The notes: generated from the letters alone by a model not told the origin. Counted from the first letter of the stretch, positions 46,911 through 59,905 are shown. The stretch: DNA of 64,000 nt from Pleodorina starrii (GCA_030267565.1 BRXU01000002.1:6763501-6827500), one strand, 5' to 3'. A program made the numbers and translations.

Positions 46911-48284
46911 GTGAGGAGTTGCCGCCGGCCGCTCAGACCGCCTACGTTGCTGGCTGGCACTGCCGAATGAGGGAAGCAGGAGCAGGCGCTGCGTGTACAG
47001 ATCAGCAGCAGCCAGCAGGCGCTTTGCCACTGCACGGCAGCACGGCGCAGCGCAACACAGAGGCGAGGAGGCAAGGCTTGGGCTTGATGAAGATGGGAGA
47101 GCGGAGCTGGTTGACTTGTCGGCAGCGCGTCCCGGCCGCCGGGGACGCATGAGCGAGGGGTTTAAGCTGGTGAGAGCCAGCAACCGTTGGGGCGCCGGCG
47201 TCGCTTGGCGGTCCGGGTCTGGTTGGGGGTGTCAGTGTCGTTTCCTGGGTCGGAAACGGTGAGCATTTTTATCGCCATTCCGCCCCTTTTCCCTTGGGAG
47301 GAGCGCGCTCGAGCTTTGCGAGTGCGGTATGGACCGGCACTACCTTCACCATTGCGTCGTTGTGCACGCGCCCCGGTTCACGCCGTGCAGTATGCACTGG
47401 GTATGGGTGCATGGGTGGTCCACTCCTAACGGGGCATGCGATTTTTCCTGGGAGGGTTCTGGTTAGGAACTCCGCACGCGTACGCTTCCTGGGGATGGTG
47501 GTACCCTGCGCCCCGATGGGTTGGGGTTAGCGGTGGTGTGCTGCGGATGTGGATCCTGTGCTGGAGGGCAGGAGCCACTTTCAGGGGCCTCGACTACCAC
47601 CTCGATGCGCGATTTTGTCATTTTCGAGCGCCGAGGTGTGTTTGCTTCGAGGTACTAATTGACAGGGTTTGACTTCGTGATGGTCGGCCTGTGGGCCGTA
47701 CCATTCAGCGTTGTGCATGCCCGTCTATTCTGGTTGCGGGCCAGGTCGGTCTTGCGTGGCGTCCTGCCCAGAGATACGCGAAGAAGGCGTGGCTGGTCAG
47801 CGCCGGGGCACATGTGCTTACGTTCAAGTACGGAACGGTAGTAACATTGTCGCATTGACAGGCTAGGCGTTTTAACCTGAAAACCTTGGAGGCTCGCGGT
47901 TCCAAATCACCCCCTACTTGACCGCTGAGGGGCGGTCCGCTGACGACATGCAAGCTACTAGGCAGGTATTCAGAGCTCCTGGGCTGGGCTCGTCATGACT
48001 TGCGTCCCGCGTACGCCCCTTCGCCATGTCAGTTAGGATATCGTTGGTGGCGAATAAAGGGAGTCATGCAGAGGAATGCTCGTCAAGCGGGGTAATTCCG
48101 CAGAACACGAGGCAACCGCCAACGACCTATGCGCCAGGCCTCAGAGCGCTCAAATCCCACACACAGCGGCAACGGAAGGACACCGTCGGCGCAAAGCGTC
48201 TGACCTGTTGCAGGATACATTATGCTGGAGTATCTTTGCTAGGGCAGTAGCGTCGCTCGCTGTGTTCTCATCCAACCGCTCTGC
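46911..48284. other. intergenic region between L11 and COQ3
   Basis: 3' flank of L11 and 5' flank of COQ3. Only short frames without motifs; no RNA gene or repeat family recognised. Confidence 0.6.
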
Positions 48285-51200
48285 ATGCAACCGTTGCGGT
48301 ACATGATCACCGTCTGCTCTGATGACCACCGTCTTCCGTGCACCATGACTCTCAGCAAGGTATCTGTTGTGCGATCTTTGAATTATTTTGCAGCCAAAGT
48401 TGCGTCTAAGTGTATCCGTCTTCTTGACTCACAACGACGTCCCTGCTCCCATTCTGGCCTGGCGTATCGCCGATGGTTCCGTAGTTCAACGTTTGCAATG
48501 ATCGGAAAGGTGGAATCGCCCATGATATTTGCATTGCTGCAGCCTTTGGCCCTCCGACATCGCGAACACATCAGGTACACCATGCTGCATCCTACGACAA
48601 GCGATTATGCTACGGCCATAACACGGCGACAAAATGTTTGCAGGACTGGAATAATGGCTTTACTGCAACGCGTCGCGACGACGCCCCACGGTGGCGTAAC
48701 CAACGCAGCTCCGCCCACTGCCCTGCCGGCCCTCCTGCCTGAACTCCCGATGGGATCACAAAAAGGGCCGGCACCAGGCGATGCCCGCCCATCGACGTCA
48801 CTGTTGTCCCCTCCAGCCCTTGCTCTGCCCCGGCCCGGTCCCACGGCGGGCCCGTGCGGCTCACCCACGCTACCCGCCGTCCCGTCGGGTCGGCAGGAGG
48901 ACAGCCCCAGCAGCCGCACAGCAGGCCAGGGAAGCCCCAGCGCCGTTTCCGGGAGCCGCACTCCGAGCCTACCTCTTCTAAATACCCAGTCCTCTTGCCG
49001 CTGGACCACCCTTGGGGGGCCCCAAACCCCAGCCGCCGCCTCAGCCGCACAGCAGGCAGGCGCCTCCAGTCCGCCGCCTCGCACGCCGCCCGCACCGCTC
49101 TTGCGCTACAGCCCCTGCGCCCGGCCGGCCGGACTGAACCTCTCCGCCGCCTCCCAGGGCGCCCTCACACCGCTTCCCCGCCCCGCGGCCCCCGCGCGCG
49201 CCAGTGCCATTGCGACCGCCGTCGCCGTCGCCGGCCCCATCCCCTGCCCCTTCAGCGCGCCCTTCGCAACTTCGGCCCTTTCGCCCTCAGACGGCCCCGC
49301 AGCCGACGGCGCCCCGACCAGCCCCTCGACCGCTGACGCGGCGACCCCGACCACCACCACAGGCGCCACCAGCCCCAGCAGCATCAGCGGTCTCAGCAGC
49401 CCAGCAGGTGTTGCAGGGCCCGCAGGGGCCGCCGGCTGGTCCCCCGGTGCCCGCGGCGCATCAGTGGACCCCCGTGAGGCTGCCAAGTTTGCCGCTGTGG
49501 CCGCCAGCTGGTGGCGGACCACGGACGGCCCCTTCGCTCCACTGCACGCGCTCAACCCTGCCCGCGTGCGCTTCATCCGCCAGAGCCTGGCGGCGCTCAT
49601 GGGACTGGACGGGGAGGCGCCGGAGCCGCTCGCGGGTGAGGGCCGGAGGGAGGAAGGGAGGGAGAGAGGCGCCCCGGGGGGCCCCAGCGAGGGAGGGAGG
49701 GAGGCGCCGGACGGAGGCGCCGGAGGGTGGTTCCTTTCTCACCGCTGGTCTCGCGCTCGTTAGACAAGCGGGATGGCAAAAGGAGGACGGGTTGCAATTG
49801 AAGGTGGATGTGCTGGTAGAAAGGGGAATGATGCAGTGTGGTAGCACGGCGACGGCTCCACGGCGCGTCGTGTCCGGCGGCGTTACCTGCGGCGCGCCGG
49901 CGGTCCTTGCCTCCGGGGGAGTTCCTCCTCCGGGGGAGTTCCTCACTGCCTCTGCATGTCCTGCATGTCGCATATGGAAAGCAACCCTAACTCGGCACGT
50001 TCTGGCACCCGCGGCGCCTGGTTTCGCTCGCGCCGCGCCTGCTGGCGCCGGTGCCCCTCAGGCCTGCGCGTGTTGGATGTGGGCTGCGGCGGGGGCATCC
50101 TGTCGGAGGCTCTGGCCCGCCTGGGGGCGGAGGTACACGGTATCGACGTGACGCGGGAGAATGTGGAGGTGGCGAGGCTGCACGCGGGGACCGACCCGCG
50201 GGTCGCCGCCAGGGTCAGGTACGTGCCAGGGGAGTGAGGGGAAGAGGGATGAGGGAAGGTGAGGGAAGGTGAGGGAAGGTGAGGGGCGCTTGCTTTCAGG
50301 TACCGTGCGTACCGCTACTTCCACACTTTGCATCTACCGTATCTAGCGGGGTGGGTTCCGGTGTGGCGGGTGGGTACTCCACGCACATCCCATGCCGCCG
50401 CCGCATGTGCACCTGCCCAGCTGCTTGCGATGGTGCTCATCCTGCCCATCGGGGTCCAGCCGTATGTAGGGTCTGCTTTCCGGGTCATTACCACGTCAGC
50501 GCTCGCCGCCGCTACCGGCTTTGGTAGTCACAGCCCATGCCACTTGCTCGGATTCACGTTTACTGGTGCATCTGCCGTTCGACCTGAATATCGTGCGCCG
50601 ACCACCTTTCCGCTGTGAGAGACGTGTTTGGCAGTGTTGTGTTCATGCAGGCGTCCGTGCAGCAGCGTCTCTTCTTCCGGCCGCCGCCACAACCTGCCTC
50701 GCCCGCCCCCTGGGGCTGTACCCCGGCACCCCCTGCGCACAGGTACGACGTCATTTCGGCCGAGGACCTGGCGGCGTCCGGTACGGAGCCGTACGATGTG
50801 GTCATCGCCAGCGAAGTGCTGGAGCACGTCAGTCGGCCGCACCAGCTGCTGCCCGTGTTGACGTCACTGCTGGTGGCGGCCGCACCCGCGGAGGGCCGCC
50901 CGTCCGGTGGGGCGCTGGTAGTGTCCACACTCAACAGGTGGGCCGGACCGGGCCGGTCAGCGGTGGAATGGATGCGGGGCGGAGGGGCGGATGGTGCCAT
51001 GACGGCACCCACCGTGGCGCTGCACCGAGCCGACTTGCCGTCAGTGTCGCGTGCTCGCCGACATGACGCCGCCTCCCTGCAGCTGTCGCTGTCGCTGTCG
51101 CTCGGCGCGTGCGCGCCTGCGTTCTCCCACTCCCTTTCCATGTGCATGAGAAAGCAGCGACAGAGGGATCAGAGCGTGCGAACGAACGGACCATGAGCAG

Positions 51201-52063
51201 TAGACGGGGACCAGGAAGAGATGTCCAGTTCCGTAAAGTTGTAGCGGAACAAGTACACCCGCAACGCCGCCTCTTCCGCTCTGTCGCCTTCGTTCCACCG
51301 CTGCGGTCTCATCCTCATCCCCCGCACTGACCGACCGATCCCTCGCAGGACTCCCGCTTCGTGGGGGGTGGCCATCGTGGGAGCCGAGTACGTGACGGGG
51401 GTGGTGCCGCGGGGCACCCACCAGTGGCGCAAGTTCATCACACCCGATGAGCTGGCGCTCATGGCGGGTGGGTGGGTGTCCGGGAGACTGGGGCGGGGCG
51501 GGGCGCCCACGAGGCGGGGACATGCTCACACCCGGCTGGGGCCTGCACAGGGCCGAGGGCCGCGGCTTCAGCGCCTCCTTGCTGCACATGACCTTTCGGC
51601 TCGCGTTACCTCACTTCCGATCCACCTCACTCTCGCTGCCAGGGGTCACTGTCGCTCCGGCTCCCTTTAACCGCCCCGCTCGTCCTCCCCCGCTCATTGC
51701 ACTTCCGCTTTTCACCTCACTTGACCCCTTCCCTCCCTCGCCGGCCCGCGCTGGCCCTGGCCCTGGCCCTGGCCCTGGCCCTGGTCCGGCCTTTGGTCTG
51801 CAGGCTCGTGCGGTCTGCGTGTGTGGCACGCCGCCGGCATGAGCCCGCTGGGTCCCCGCCTGAGCTGGCAACTGAGCGAGGATATGTCCGTCAACTACAT
51901 TGCCACGCTGGTCAGGGGCAGCAGCAGCAGCAGCGCCACAGGGGAGGGGGAGCAGGAGCAGGGAAGGAGGCAGGAGCAGGCGGAAGGGGCGGCCGGGGCA
52001 CAGCAACAGCAGCAGCAGCAGCAGACAGGCGGTCAGCCGTACGCGCCGCCGCAGGTCCAATAA
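48285..52063 (+). CDS. COQ3: ubiquinone biosynthesis O-methyltransferase (COQ3/UbiG), mitochondrial
   Basis: SAM-dependent enzyme that methylates both ring hydroxyls in ubiquinone synthesis, on the inner mitochondrial membrane. Exons: 48285-49635, 50062-50218, 50743-50937, 51349-51467, 51804-52063 (TAA), all GT-AG and in phase. Family blocks in order: [36 protein letters not shown] (SAM motif I), [36 protein letters not shown] and [11 protein letters not shown]. The start is uncertain: the frame is open from 48285, but in-frame Mets at 48345 (a presequence-like start) and 48654 are alternatives, and 48285-48650 is lower in GC. Between ~48690 and 49460 is a ~250-residue Pro/Ala/Ser-rich region absent from usual COQ3; it may be real or an unspliced open intron. 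The C-terminal Ser/Gln-rich tail of ~50 residues is also unusual. Confidence 0.9.
50532..50564 (-). repeat. 33-nt element shared with the left window edge
   Basis: In COQ3 intron 2, minus strand. It matches 231-263 (plus strand) at 29 of 33 positions, including an exact 18-nt core GAGCAAGTGGCATGGGCT. Both copies can be read as SKWHGL. Confidence 0.55.
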
Positions 52064-54416
52064 CAGCAGCAGCAGCCAGCGCTGTCCGCTGACAGCTCCG
52101 TCACTGCGCTAGGCTAGGCTAGGCTAGACTGGGCTGGGGGCGTTACTGTTGGGGAAGTGAGGGTGTATTGCATGTTGCTGCAACCAGCTGAATGGGCGGG
52201 AGTAGGGGCCCGTGGGGCGGGTAGTCGCGGGCGCAACCGCTGCGTTGGAGCTTGGAAAACAAGGGGGCGGGAGGCGTTGAGGCCGCAGGGCGGGCAGGGG
52301 ATGTAGGGAGGTTTGTAAGTGGGACATAAGTACGGTAGGTGCGATAGGGGCGTTCCGTTCGCCCGCCAAAGTGCGCAGGAGGCTTGTTGGAATCCGCCAA
52401 TTGTTTCCGTCGCGCGGCCGGTATATGCAAGCGCGGATACGTCGTAATGGAATTGCTTTCATGAACGGATAGCGCACGTAGCTTGCAGCTTGCGGGGTGC
52501 GGGTGCACAGTGGGGCAAATGCTGTTGCGTAGCCGAGGCAGATGTTGGAACGTGCATCCGTACATTGCATACATCCGTACATTGTAGGGCGTCTTATCCA
52601 TGGGCGTATCCAGTGGGTCACCTGCCCGTACATGCAGAGGAAGGCTGCTAGGGTGCGCCCCCCCCCCCGCCTCAGCATTCGCAAGTAGGGCGGTAACGAA
52701 CTGCGTCCAGGTAGTCCGTGCATACACGGCCGCATGGGCGGGTGGTTTAGGGGTTTAAAGAGTGGTGGCCTGTGGCATTACAATAAGCATTAGAAGTAAC
52801 TGTAACGATACTTACGAACATGCACGCGCCGTAGGCGGTAGGTCCCATCTTGAGAGAGTGTGCAACTAGCGTAGGACCGCTGTCAGCTGCCATTCATGAG
52901 CCAGCAGGGAGCGTTGCGTGGTGACGCACCGGTAGCTGTCCGAACGGCCAAGTGGGTGGGGGGGGGGGATGGGTGGGGGGGTGGGGGGGTGGCGCACAAA
53001 GCCAGCGAGGGACCCCGCATGGCATCACCGCCACGAGTCACCCGTTTCCGAGGAAGGAAGGAAGCAAGGGCTGCTCAGTCAGTGAAGCATCGTTCGGGTC
53101 AAGCTGCTCAAACCCCACCCCAGATCTGCCAGGAGGCGACGCGGCCCGTGGTCCACAAGGTCACGGCAAGGTTACAGATATGTTTGGTAAGTAGTGGGGG
53201 GTTATGTCTCCCCCCTTGGTTGCTACGGATCGTTTCTTATCCCCCAACCCAATCCAACCCAACCCGCTCCCACGCCCCATCAGGGCCCACAACTCCGATC
53301 CCCACTTCGATCCCCACTCCGCTTGTATCGGTATCCATCCGCTGTGCATGCTGGCGGGAAGCGGATCGGGCCAGGAGTGTGCCACAAATGAGGTGCCGTA
53401 CAACCGCACGATGACGTGGCTGTGTGGCTGCACGGCATCACATGCCACAGCAGGGCGCCCCAAGCTGCTCCCCCTTCTCACCCTTCCTTCCCTCTCCAAC
53501 ATATACAGCAAGCGCGCCACTAACGCAATGGTTATTTATTGCGAGGGAAATAATCACCGAGCTCCGAGGGCTAGAACCCGTGCGTGGTCACACTAATACA
53601 CACCAACCACTTGCGGCTTCAAGCTACCGTATCAGTCACGGGGCCCTCGCCCCGGGGCCGTCGTACAACAGAACAGCCGCAGAAGCTCAACAGGCGAAAC
53701 AGTCCAAACAAGTTGTCAAGGTGGTCTCATCACAAGGTTTCGAACCAGCGGGCTGCGAGCCAACTGGCCAAGCAATGCGCCGAAAGTGTACGGTATTCCC
53801 CTGCCAGGGGCAGGCAGCCGGGCGGACTCCCGAGTCCCGACACAACCGCGAACAGGACAACGCACCCACAACGGCCCAGAAAGCGATGGGCCCCCCTCTC
53901 CCACGAAACGAGACAGGCACAGCAACAAAAACCTATTTGTGAGCCGGTGCCCGCAATCGGACGAGGCCATTCACTCCACCCCCCGGAGTGGAGCGGAGTG
54001 GAGCCCACCACCACCAGTCAGTGATACTGCCAGTCCTCCCGCCCCCCTCCGCTGCCTCCTCTTGGGGTCGATCTGCCGATTTGGATACACATCCCCGGTG
54101 GCCGCCATGCATGTGAGTGAGCGAGTGAGCGCGTGAGTGGTGCTTTCCAGCGCCACCGCCGCGGACTTAGTGTATGCCGTAACCAACTGCGTCGGCAGCT
54201 CGGTACGGCTGCTTCATACGACAAGAGCCCCAGTCAAGTGGTGAGTTTTGTATACTATGAACGGGAAGTCAGTTGCCCCACACGTGCCCATCTGCGGTAC
54301 AACAAGGGACCGCACACACACACAGCCCTCGAACGCACGACCACAGCAATCGAAAACGCAAGGGATCGAAAACGCTGTTGGTTCCAAGCATACCGTACCG
54401 TTGCACACACCCACGG
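52064..54416. other. intergenic region between convergent COQ3 and membrane-protein genes
   Basis: Contains GGCTA tandem units at about 52106-52128, a G-run near 52955-52992 and a possible TGTAA signal for COQ3 near 52799. Open frames up to about 200 codons show no domain and overlap on both strands. Confidence 0.6.
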
Positions 54417-57400
54417 TTATGGCCCAACCTCCGCATCCAACCCAAAGCCCTCCCCGCCGCCCAACGGCCCTGCAGCCGCCTGCCGCCGTCCGCTGTCCGG
54501 CGGCGAAGGCGACCTGTACGGCGACGGTGACCTGTACGGCGACGGCGACCTGTACGACAGGGGCTGCGGGCCGACCTCTGCATCCAAGCCAAAGCCCTCA
54601 CCACCGCCATCCACCGCCACCGGCGCTTGCCGTAAACCAAGACCGTCGCCCAACAGCGAAGACGGCCTGTACGGCAGGGGCGGCACCCTCGTATCCGCCG
54701 GCAGACCGTACATATCCTCTTGCGCCGGTCCGGGATGTACGGCACCTCCGTAGAAACTTTCTCGTGTCGTGTCGTACACAGCAGGCGCCGCTGCCGTCTC
54801 TGCATCAAGGCCGAAACGGGGCACAGGCGGCGGGGTGACGGCGTACGACACGCGCGGTGGCCCGTCCACGTCCCGTTGGTGTATCTCCGCCCCCAGGCCG
54901 TACGCACTGTCGTACGGGTCCGCCGGCGGCGGCGGCGTCGCCGCCGCCGCCGGCATCAAGGACGCCGCACTACCGTACGGTCGGCCCTCCGGCTGGTACA
55001 GCTGCTGTGGGTGTGGGTGTGGGTGTGGGTGTGGGAATTGGCTCCAGTGGGCTCCTCCGCCCCCGTCCAGCCGCTCCGGTGGGTGGTAGCGCCCCCCGGG
55101 AGGGCCCCGAGGGGGCTCCGCCGCCACCGTCATCACGCCACTCAAAATGGCGTCAGGCTCAGGATGCCGCAGCGGCGGCAACGGCCCCACCGAGCCACTG
55201 GCCAGGGCCTGCAACGGCATCCCGACACCGTACGGCCCCACCGCACCACCGGCGCTGCCGTACTGACGTCCTGCCAGCGGCATAGCGGTCCTCCCGCCAC
55301 CGCGGTACGGCTCTCCACCAGGGACGCCGCCGCCACCGCTGCCGCCGTACAAGTACCGCGGCCGCGTCGCTGGCGTGTACGCGGGTCCGGGATCGGGTTG
55401 GCTGTACGGCATTATCCGGGCGGCGCCACCGTACGTCAGCGGCTGCACCCGAGGCGGCGGCCCTGCCACGGGCCCGGCCACGGGCAGTGCGCCGACATTG
55501 CCGTACACGGCATACACCGCCAGCGGAGGTTCGGCGGGGGGCCCTGCGTGTGGGTGTGTGACACGGGCATTGGCAGCGAGGGCCCAGGGCAGGGAGCCCC
55601 AACAGCGGGGTGGGTGATTGAGTATCGTACTGCCGAAATGTAGTACCGGGAAGGGGGTTATCCACGGATAAAAGCCGGGACGGAGGGGAGCAATGCCAGG
55701 AGGGGGCGTTTCACGTGATGATACCGTATGCAGACACCGCCAGCAAAGCCATTGGCGCGTGCCGGTCAAGTTTGCAGATATACCGGTAGGAAATGGCGTG
55801 TCTTTGTACGTTCGCCCGTTCGCCCAATGTAATCACTCGCTCACCCACTGAACGGTATTCAGCCATTCTCACTCACTCGCGCACTCGTCCACTCGCCCAC
55901 TCGCTCCCTCACTCGCTCACTCGCTCACTCGCTCACTCACTCACTCGCTCACTCGCTCACTCACTCACTCGCTCACTCACTCGCCCACTCACCGGCTGCA
56001 TAATAGGCGTACACCGAGGGGGCTTGCGGCTTCACCCCGCCCAGCAACACGCCCGGGGCCATGCCAGAAGCCACGCCGCTGCCGTTGCCGCTGCCGGGGA
56101 GGTCCCCCAGGCCGACACCACCACTGCCTCCAGGGGGCCCGGGGAGTCCGCTGCCGCCGGGGCTATAGTGTGGGGTCAGGGGCTGCTGCTGCTGCTGCTG
56201 CTGCTGCTGCGAGTATGGGTATGGGTGCGGGTGCGGGTGCACCGAGAGGGATTCGTAGGGGGCAGCTCGCCGGTTGAGGGTGAGGGTCGCCTGGCGGGCT
56301 TTGCTCACCGAATCCACAGTGCTCTGGAACCTGGGCGGGTGGCCGGGTAACGGGTACCGGGGGGGGGGCCGGGGGGACGGGGCGGGGATGTGGGTATTCG
56401 TGCATAAGCTGAGGCTCGTGAATGGTGGTTTTGCAACTCTGCCGCAAATGGGGACATGGGGAGTTCGTCTCATATGCCTAGGAAGGGAGCATACAACGTC
56501 AACAGCAGGATGCGCGGGCTGACGACGCGATAATGACGACGACACTGACGCGATCATGGACATGGGACATGGGGGATTGAAAGTCAGGTGATGCGCAGCG
56601 GGGTGCGCATCGGGAAGGCCGACCCACGCACCAACCTACGGGGGACGCATACCGGTACCAGCGTACCACCGCCCTGCCCTGCCCTGCCCTACATACACGT
56701 GGGCGGCCCCCACCTTCTCGACCTTTGTGGAATGGCGTTGTGTGGAAGCACACGCGCACGACCGAGCACCCAACATGCAATCCAATCCAGCCCAACCCTC
56801 GACTTCCAAGTACCACCACTCAGCCACTCAGCCAACCCAGCAAAGTAGTCGGCACGCGGGGCGGAAAACGCAGCCGAATCTCCCATCCCCACAACCCCCA
56901 ACCCCCAACCCCCAAGCCGCAGCCCCTCTATTCGGTCACCGGCCACCCCTGCTGGGGCCTCTGCCACCCCTCCCGCTCCCCGCCGGGTCCCGCCCCCCCC
57001 CCCCTCCAAAGGCTCCAGCCCTGCAACCCACCCCCCACCCCCACCCCCCACGTTTGTATCTAACGCCCTTGCTGCTTGCAAGTTTACCTCGTTTTTCTTT
57101 TGCAGACAGGAAGGACTTTTCTGATTTCATACCGTTTACGGGCTCCGGCCTATACGTGGATAACCCCCCCCCTTCTTACATGCTGGCGTCCACAATCGCG
57201 GGCGGCCTCCGGGTCATCGCATCCGCCAGGTAGGCGGGCAAGTGCTGCGTGGCAGGTACCGGGGAAGGGGGTGAGGCGGGGGGAGGTTGGAGGGGTCATG
57301 AAGGAAGAAGATGGAAGATTCGGGGCCGGCGCGAACGGCCAAGAGGTGAAGCGGAGGAGGTCGAGAACGAGAGAGGGAGCGGAGGTGGGTTGGGAGTTGG

Positions 57401-59905
57401 GGTTCCGCCCGATGACCGCTGCCGGGGCTCGAGTATTCGCTGTGACAGGCAGGCAGGCAAACAGACGTATGGCCGGACGGGCGGGCGGGCGGACGGACGG
57501 GTGCACGCATGCACCTTTGGGAGGGGAGATGGCACTGGCCCGAGCACTGGCCCTTCCCGGGCAACTGTCTTAGGGTCCTAAAACCCGAAGACAGGCGGAG
57601 TGTCTTAGGGTCTTAACTGTCTTTACTGTCTTAGGGTCTCAAAACCCTAACACAGGCGGACAAGCACAGGGCGCGGCGGACGCAGACGCGTTCAGTACCG
57701 AGGCCGCTGTTGCACCTGGTTTGGTTTGCGGTTGAGTCCGTGCACCACCGCCAGGTTGAATGGCAGCGCTGCGGGCGGGAAGAAGCGCACGAAGAGCAGC
57801 GCCAGGGCGGTGGCCAGGGGCGGAAAGATGAGGCGGAAGATGAGGTTGAGGGCGGACCAGTGCTGGTCGTCGGTGCCCTTACACAGGGGGGCCTGGAGGG
57901 CGGGGGGGGGGCGGGGGGGGCGGGGGAGGGGGTTTGCTATGGGTGAGCCACATGAGCCGTTTGAGGCGGAGGGGCGGAGAAAGGGGAATGGGGAGGACGC
58001 GGCCGCAGTCTTTGCTGCGATTGCGGCGGTTGGGTTTGCTGCTGCGGCGGCAGTTCCCGTTCCTTGCATTGCAATCGAGGCGCTCCCTTGTTCGCGTGTC
58101 TGAACTGACCTGACCGGCACTACCCAGATTCGATGACCCCGGTGCGATACCCTTACGTCGCAACCCATCCCAGGGTAGCTAGGGTGCTGCATTGGGGAGA
58201 CCCACCTCCCTTCATGAACCAGTCAACCCCCTGCGGTCCCCCGGGGCTCGTCCCGGGGCTCCCTCCCACTCCCCTACCCCCTACCAGGTACACCAGGCAT
58301 GACGTCACCAGCGAAGCGGTGAGAACGGCAGTGGTGTACAGCCCCACACGATGTACGGCGGGATGCGTCATGTACATTTTGTGTACGAGCTCCTGGGCTG
58401 TCTGGTAGCCGACTGGGTAGCAGACCAGCATGGACATCTGCGAGCGAGCCGCACCGGAAGGGCGGGCGGCTGCGTTGGTTGGAGGCACGGACGGGAAAAA
58501 CAAAGCCCCCTTAGGGGGGAGAAGACATGCCCGGGAAACGGAGCCGGGAAACGGCTTCAACAGTGCGTGCGTTTCTTCACGTTGCCCCGGCCGTTACGTG
58601 CTGTATACATGTGCCGTACACCAGCTTTAGAGAGACGCACCAGGCAAACACCGGCCAGCGCCGAGTGAGTGATGAAGGGGTAGGTACGGATGATTTCCTG
58701 CTTGTACGACGTGCTATGGTACGACACTCCCAGCTGTACGGCGAAGATGATTGGCATTAGCAGCTCCAGGATATGGGGAAACACCTGACGGGGGGGGGGG
58801 GAGGGGGCAGGGCGCGGACGGGGTGTTGTCGTGCTTAGTAGGAAGGGGCGCGGATGCCGGCAAACAGCCGATCCCCCGACCGTTCTGTTGCATGCCGGCG
58901 CTCTACGGCAAACCGGGACAAGGGCTGTGCGCCTTCACACCAACCTGGACTTGCAGTGTAGCGTACATTCCGCACGCCTGGGCTGCGGGGCCCGCGGCCG
59001 TCCGCAGTGACCCGAACCCCAACAGGTCTTTACCCCCCCCCCTCTCCCCCCCAAAGCATTGCGCCACCTCTCCACGCTCCCCCACGCCACGCCATGGCCC
59101 TTGCCTTTCTCAGGTTGAGCGCAAAGGCGAGCAGCCCCAGCGCCAGCACGCAGCCGGACGCCCCGGTGCCCACAATCAGACCGATGCGCATGTGCGTGTC
59201 CTGCAGACCCGTGGCCACGAAGTACGGCACAAACACCAAGAAGAGCCAGTTGCCCCCGACCAGCTCTTGAAGCGGCTGTATGTCGCGGGGCGGCGGTAAC
59301 TGTACTGGTGATGGTGCTGCTGCTGCTGCTGGTGGAAACGGTGGCGGTGGTGGTGGTGCGCCGGCGGGAGCTGTTGGTCGCCCGGGTGGGCCCGGGAAGG
59401 CCTGTTGCTGGGTTTGCTGCAGCGGCAGCGGTGGTGCCGGTGGCGCCGGCGTGGAGCCCCCGCGCCGAAAGAGGCTGAATCGTGTCCGACTGGGGGCCTC
59501 AGACGGCACTTGTGAGGCTGTGATGAGTTCGGCATTGGAGTGGGTGCCCTGGAGGTACTGAGGCGCCTGCTGCTGTTGCTGTTGGTGCTGCTGAGGCGGC
59601 GGGTGCTGTTGATGTCGCTGCAGCGACTCAGGCTGCGGCGGTTCGTATGGATGAAAAGGCTGGGATTGAGGCTGCCCTTGGAAACTCATTAGTTGTGCGG
59701 AAGGATCTTGCTGCGGGAATAATGGGGCGCCGCCGCCCTGGCCGGGGGCTCGTCCTGTTGTGTAGGTGGCAGGCCCTGGCTGCGGATACGGGGCTGGCGC
59801 AGGGCCCGTGGCGGGCGGACCTTGGATGTGCGTAGCTGGCCGCATTGACGATGCGATTAAGGCTGCTGGGGTACTATTTGTAAGCGAATGCCTCTTTGAG
59901 GGCAC
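54417..59905 (-). CDS. multi-spanning membrane protein of unknown family with Pro/Gly/Tyr-rich tail
   Basis: Exons in transcript order: 59905-59105, 58784-58641, 58437-58285, 57892-57716, 56323-55993, 55543-54417 (TAA); in phase throughout, about 910 residues. Residues 1-210 are Gln/Pro-rich, likely cytoplasmic. Then come about six hydrophobic segments across exons 1-4: NWLFLVFVPYFVATGL, IGLIVGTGASGCVLALGLLA, ELLMPIIFAVQLGV, a short one around ALAGVCLMSMLVCY, VGLYTTAVLTASLVTSCLVY and LIFPPLATALALLFVRFF. Between TM4 and TM5 lies PVGYQTAQELV. The last ~485 residues are low-complexity with poly-Gln, a His-Pro run, YRSPSP repeats and two FGLDAEVGP motifs; YGS/YG(G/L) tyrosines recur. Intron 1 uses a GC donor. 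No family was recognised and the function is unknown. Secreted-wall or flagellar-membrane roles would be speculation. Confidence 0.75.
55868..55992. repeat. (CACTCGCT)n-type minisatellite
   Basis: Alternating CACTCGCT and CACTCACT units immediately downstream of the donor of the intron 55992-55544 in the membrane-protein gene; the array begins at the splice site itself. Confidence 0.85.
57138..57172 (+). repeat. 31-bp repeat motif, copy 3
   Basis: Same motif as at 6210 and 42044, here in the intron 56324-57715 of the membrane-protein gene, antisense to it, so it does not abut that gene's 3' splice site. A diverged inverted relative (GGGGGTTATCCACGGATA) is at about 55653-55672. Confidence 0.8.
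57566..57660. repeat. telomere-like TTAGGG/CCTAAAA cluster with inverted units
   Basis: Three GTCTTAGGGTC units and facing CCTAAAACCC/CAAAACCCTAA units in under 100 bp, together with two ACAGGCGGA repeats. It lies in the membrane-protein intron, just downstream of exon 4 on the map. Confidence 0.65.

Noticed and set aside
53530..53780. TTTCGAACC-type T-loop sequences as possible tRNA genes
   Set aside because: No matching acceptor, D or anticodon arms could be folded around them.
55650..57172. Inverted pair of the GGATAACCCCC motif as ends of one transposon
   Set aside because: The left copy is diverged and the interval includes an in-phase exon of the membrane-protein gene; no target duplication was seen.
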